Assembly: GCF_014212175.1 (NCBI RefSeq)
Contig: NZ_JACJVR010000031.1
Location: 62,001 to 126,000, forward strand
DNA length: 64,000 nucleotides
Reading direction: 5' to 3'
Source: Cohnella xylanilytica
GTDB lineage: Bacteria > Bacillota > Bacilli > Paenibacillales > Paenibacillaceae
The position numbers and the translations under genes were made by a program. Each line of letters opens with the position of its first letter. Within the stretch, counting starts at the first letter, position 1. Positions 61,720 through 64,000 of this stretch are shown piece after piece. Below the pieces are notes generated by a model. That model was not told the origin of the DNA. It did no database searches and worked only from the letters and a program-made list of their open reading frames with translations.

Positions 61720-62580
61720 TTACTCCGTGTAGGAGACGCGGATGCTGCCGGCGTCGGTGCGGACCTTGATGACTTCCGGCGACGTTCCCTTGGCGTCGGG
61801 AGCCGTCACCGATCCGGCGTCGGTCTTCAGGTCGAAAGTGCCTTCGTACGACTCGGGAATCTGCACCCGGACGCTGCCGGCGTCGGTCTTGATGTCCGCT
61901 CCGGTCGTGTCGTCCTTGAGCAGCTTGACGCTGCCGGAGTCGGTGGAGAGCTTGGCGGTGCCGGTCAAGTGCTGGATGTCGATGCTGCCGGCGTCGGTCT
62001 TGGCGTTCAGATCGGCGCGAATGTCCGTGCCGGCGATGCGGCCCGCGTCGGTGTGGAGCTTCAGAGTCTCGCCTTCGAAGCCGTCCACGCGGATGCTGCC
62101 CGCGTCCGTCGAGAAGTCGGCCGCGCGGGCCTCCGCCCCGTTGACGGTCATGGAGCCGGCATCCGTGGAGAAGCGCAGGGTGTCGAGGGCGGCCGCCGCT
62201 TCTTCGGTCAGCGTGACGACGACGTGCTGCTTGTCGTTGACGAAAGGGCCGAAGTTGAAATTGAACCAGCGGAAGCGCTCCTTCATATCGATCTTCAAAG
62301 CCCCGCCGCTCACGCGAACGTTGCCGATCCGGTCGATAATCTCCTGCTTCGCCTTGCCTTCGATCAGAACGGAGTTCTTCCCGTCGGCGCTGGGCTGGAA
62401 TTCGATCGTAGAGGCCTGGGAATCGAACGCGATGCTCAGCTCCTTCAGATCGCCGGATCGGAACTCCCATTTATGATGATATTCGTTCAGCGGCTTGCCG
62501 AAGTTGAAGCCGTAGAGCGCCGCGCCTCCGATGCCGACGAGAATGAGGCCGGCGGCGACGCTGATCCATCGTTTAGCCAT
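61720..62580 (-). CDS. DUF4097 beta-strand repeat protein, membrane anchored
   Basis: The 286-residue protein has one N-terminal membrane helix (about 6-25), a beta domain, and from about residue 140 a series of eight strand repeats with the motif TDAGS (TDAGSM, TDAGSI, TDAGR, TDAGSI, TDSGSV, TDAGSV, TDAGSV, TDAGSI) spaced about 17-23 residues. This predicts a right-handed beta-helix of the DUF4097/LiaG-like kind outside the membrane. It lies 3 bp after the DUF1700 gene. In Firmicutes this pair often accompanies cell-envelope stress systems; no PadR regulator is present here. Confidence 0.9.
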   Translation of the reverse strand: MAKRWISVAAGLILVGIGGAALYGFNFGKPLNEYHHKWEFRSGDLKELSIAFDSQASTIEFQPSADGKNSVLIEGKAKQEIIDRIGNVRVSGGALKIDMKERFRWFNFNFGPFVNDKQHVVVTLTEEAAAALDTLRFSTDAGSMTVNGAEARAADFSTDAGSIRVDGFEGETLKLHTDAGRIAGTDIRADLNAKTDAGSIDIQHLTGTAKLSTDSGSVKLLKDDTTGADIKTDAGSVRVQIPESYEGTFDLKTDAGSVTAPDAKGTSPEVIKVRTDAGSIRVSYTE

Positions 62581-62583
62581 GAT

Positions 62584-63258
62584 TCAATTCCTTCCTCTCC
62601 ATAGATGAACGTTCCATTTGAAATAGAGCGAATTGACGTGAATCCACGCTTTGGCCAAGTAGTAGAACGCGACGGCCATCAGAATTCCGATCCCGGTCGC
62701 TCCGAAGGCGATGAACAGCTTCGCCGGGAAGAACTCGCCGTTCATGAACCAGTCGAGCCCAGCGGCCAGGGGGGCGGCGATCGCTCCGAGCGCCCCCGCG
62801 CCGAATCCGAGCAGCGCCGCCCATAAGGAAGCGATGATCGGCAGCAGGATCATGTTCAGGAATCCGAGCAGCACGAGGACGCCCAGCTTGCGGGCGAAGT
62901 CGGAGCGGGGAGCCGGCGGGCTCCAGGGAGCGGCGGCGGCGTATCCCGGGCCGGCATCGTACCCCGGAGAGGCCGAATACGTTCCCTGGCTTGCGTCCGA
63001 AGCATCATAAGTGGAGTCCGCGTAACCTCCGCGGGCGTCCGAGTAGGGCCGGTATTCCGTCGACCAGCTCTTGTTCAGGATCGCGGACGCCCGCGCCACC
63101 GGGTCTCCCAGCTCCTGAAGAATCTCTTCCTCCGCCCGGCCGGCCTGGATGCCGTAGGCGAAATAATCTTCGTATTCCTTCACGATCTCGCTCCGCCGCG
63201 GCTCGGGCATCGGCGCCAGATGATACTCCAGCGAAGCCAGGAAGTAATGTTTATTCAT
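62584..63258 (-). CDS. DUF1700 membrane protein
   Basis: The 224-residue protein starts with the DUF1700 cytosolic domain (YFLASLEYHLAPMPEPRRSE, YEDYFAYGIQAGRAEEEILQ, LGDPVARASAIL). A Tyr/Ser/Ala/Pro-rich linker (about 72-117) and about four membrane helices follow. It is the first gene of a two-gene operon with DUF4097; together they resemble envelope-stress modules normally preceded by a PadR regulator. A GAGGGAGAG site precedes the ATG. Confidence 0.9.
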   Translation of the reverse strand: MNKHYFLASLEYHLAPMPEPRRSEIVKEYEDYFAYGIQAGRAEEEILQELGDPVARASAILNKSWSTEYRPYSDARGGYADSTYDASDASQGTYSASPGYDAGPGYAAAAPWSPPAPRSDFARKLGVLVLLGFLNMILLPIIASLWAALLGFGAGALGAIAAPLAAGLDWFMNGEFFPAKLFIAFGATGIGILMAVAFYYLAKAWIHVNSLYFKWNVHLWRGRN

Positions 63259-63610
63259 GAACGAACTCTCCCTCTACTCGTATTCGACGCGTCAGGGTCC
63301 GAATCATTCCCGAGACTTCGATATTCTCGACTCTGCCGGGCGGAACCTTCGGCGCGGCAAAGTTTTCCTTGCGGCGTCCTTGTTGAACTCATTGTACGGG
63401 AATTCCGGAAGGATCCGAACGGCCGGGAGACCAATCTTCGTCCCCGACTCGAGGCGGGGATCTTGGGAAATCCTAAACGGGCGGAGAGTTATAGCGCGAT
63501 TCGCCGGGTAAAAAAGCAACAGGAGCCCCTTGAAAGGAAGGCGGAGGAACCCGGAAGGGACGATCGAGGATCGAGGCCGAGAAAAATGGGCCGAGAATCG
63601 TCAACTATTT
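63259..63610. other. Intergenic region without a recognised gene
   Basis: About 350 bp between the divergent DUF1700 and small membrane protein genes. Short frames on both strands lack ribosome binding sites and protein-like composition. The DUF1700 promoter must be here but no convincing box pair was found. Confidence 0.4.
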
Positions 63611-63642
63611 TTGACAAAGGACATGATTTCGTCACAATTCCG

Positions 63643-63651
63643 TGATATAAT
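63643..63651 (+). promoter_or_regulatory. Extended -10 promoter of the small membrane protein gene
   Basis: TGATATAAT is a perfect extended -10 element (TGnTATAAT) about 34 bp before the ATG. A TTGACA at 63611 is too far away (29 bp) to pair with it. Confidence 0.65.
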
Positions 63652-63684
63652 GTTCACATATAGCGCTTACAAGGAAGGAGTAGG

Positions 63685-63933
63685 ATGAACATGAAGAAGT
63701 CATTCGATATGTTCAGAACTCTTAAGTGGATAGCAGGTCTCGTTATTGTGTGCGGCATCGTATGCTGCGTCTGGAATATGTCGGAGTTCAACGACCGGAA
63801 CCTCGGCCTGATGATCGGAATCGGATTCCTCGTGGGCGGCATCCAGATCATGCTGTTCGGCATGGTCGCGCCCTTGATGCAGAAGAAGGACGAGGCCGCC
63901 GCGCCTCCCGATTCGGCGAACGAGCTCGCCTAA
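63685..63933 (+). CDS. Small membrane protein with two helices
   Basis: The 82-residue protein has two membrane helices (about 11-30 and 40-62) and a charged, Ala/Pro-rich C-terminal tail. No family was recognised. An AAGGAAGGAG site precedes two candidate ATGs (63685 and 63691); the second has the better spacing, so the protein may be two residues shorter. It has its own extended -10 promoter. Confidence 0.72.
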   Translation: MNMKKSFDMFRTLKWIAGLVIVCGIVCCVWNMSEFNDRNLGLMIGIGFLVGGIQIMLFGMVAPLMQKKDEAAAPPDSANELA

Positions 63934-63966
63934 GACCAAGCTGGATTCGCGCCGAGAAGGATTGCC

Positions 63967-63990
63967 AATGCAGAGAGAATTCTCCGCATT
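63967..63990. terminator. Hairpin at the right edge
   Basis: AATGCAGAG and CTCCGCATT arms (one mismatch) close over an AGAATT centre, a probable terminator of the small membrane protein gene. The window ends too soon to see a T tail or to exclude a gene starting at ATG 63968. Confidence 0.4.
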
Positions 63991-64000
63991 CGGCAGTCCT

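Noticed and set aside
63257-63519. Short overlapping frames on both strands between DUF1700 and the small membrane protein
   Set aside because: They have no ribosome binding site, no family resemblance and unbalanced composition.

Overview
The window reads as a piece of chromosome from a spore-forming, high-GC member of the Paenibacillaceae (a Paenibacillus or Cohnella-like organism). The evidence is Gram-positive style Shine-Dalgarno sites and frequent GTG/TTG starts, sigma-A type promoters, YhgE/Pip and DUF1540 proteins, a collagen-like protein with a DUF4183 tail, SARP-type response regulators paired with 7TM hybrid kinases, and a ba3-type oxidase. No rRNA, tRNA, CRISPR array, transposase, integrase or phage gene was recognised. 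The genus is an inference.

Layout. 1-9.5 kb: end of a hybrid histidine kinase with its SARP response regulator, a YhgE/Pip membrane protein, a Tet(M)-like ribosomal protection GTPase with a clear promoter, an oxidoreductase and an alpha/beta hydrolase. 9.5-27.4 kb: an exopolysaccharide region that looks richer in A+T than its flanks. Its left half (minus strand) is a four-gene operon with a coiled-coil protein, a GT2 synthase carrying tandem MshEN-like repeats, a GT2-GtrA protein and a GT39-like membrane protein. Its right half is a Gram-positive Pel locus: a divergent GH114-like hydrolase, then epimerase (PelX)-PelD (separated by a one-base frame break), PelE, PelA deacetylase, PelF and PelG. 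The same apparent operon continues into CotH kinase, VTC-domain and DUF4956 genes. Both halves carry likely c-di-GMP sensing parts (PelD RxxD site, MshEN repeats), so the region may be one c-di-GMP-controlled surface polymer island.

27.5-48 kb is mostly transport and regulation: MarR-MMPL, FadR-CynX type MFS, fumarase, a secreted PQQ-like propeller, a MarR-controlled asymmetric heterodimeric ABC exporter with visible operator and promoter, an aldose epimerase, a CPA1 antiporter, a glutamine amidotransferase, and a divergent LysR/DHA2 efflux pair.

48-64 kb holds a DUF1540 small protein, purT, an Rrf2 regulator, a palindromic repeat cluster, the collagen-like protein with a DUF4183 companion, an HxlR regulator, a complete SARP regulator/7TM hybrid kinase pair (paralogous to the pair at the left edge), a 51-bp tandem repeat array, a ba3-type oxidase operon with an extra CuA-site lipoprotein, a MarR regulator, and a DUF1700-DUF4097 pair.

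The most noteworthy points are the nine-gene Pel-CotH-VTC-DUF4956 operon with its broken PelX-PelD fusion, the MshEN-GT2 synthase beside it, the 51-bp hairpin repeat array at 57.4-57.8 kb, and the MarR operator pair around the ABC exporter.
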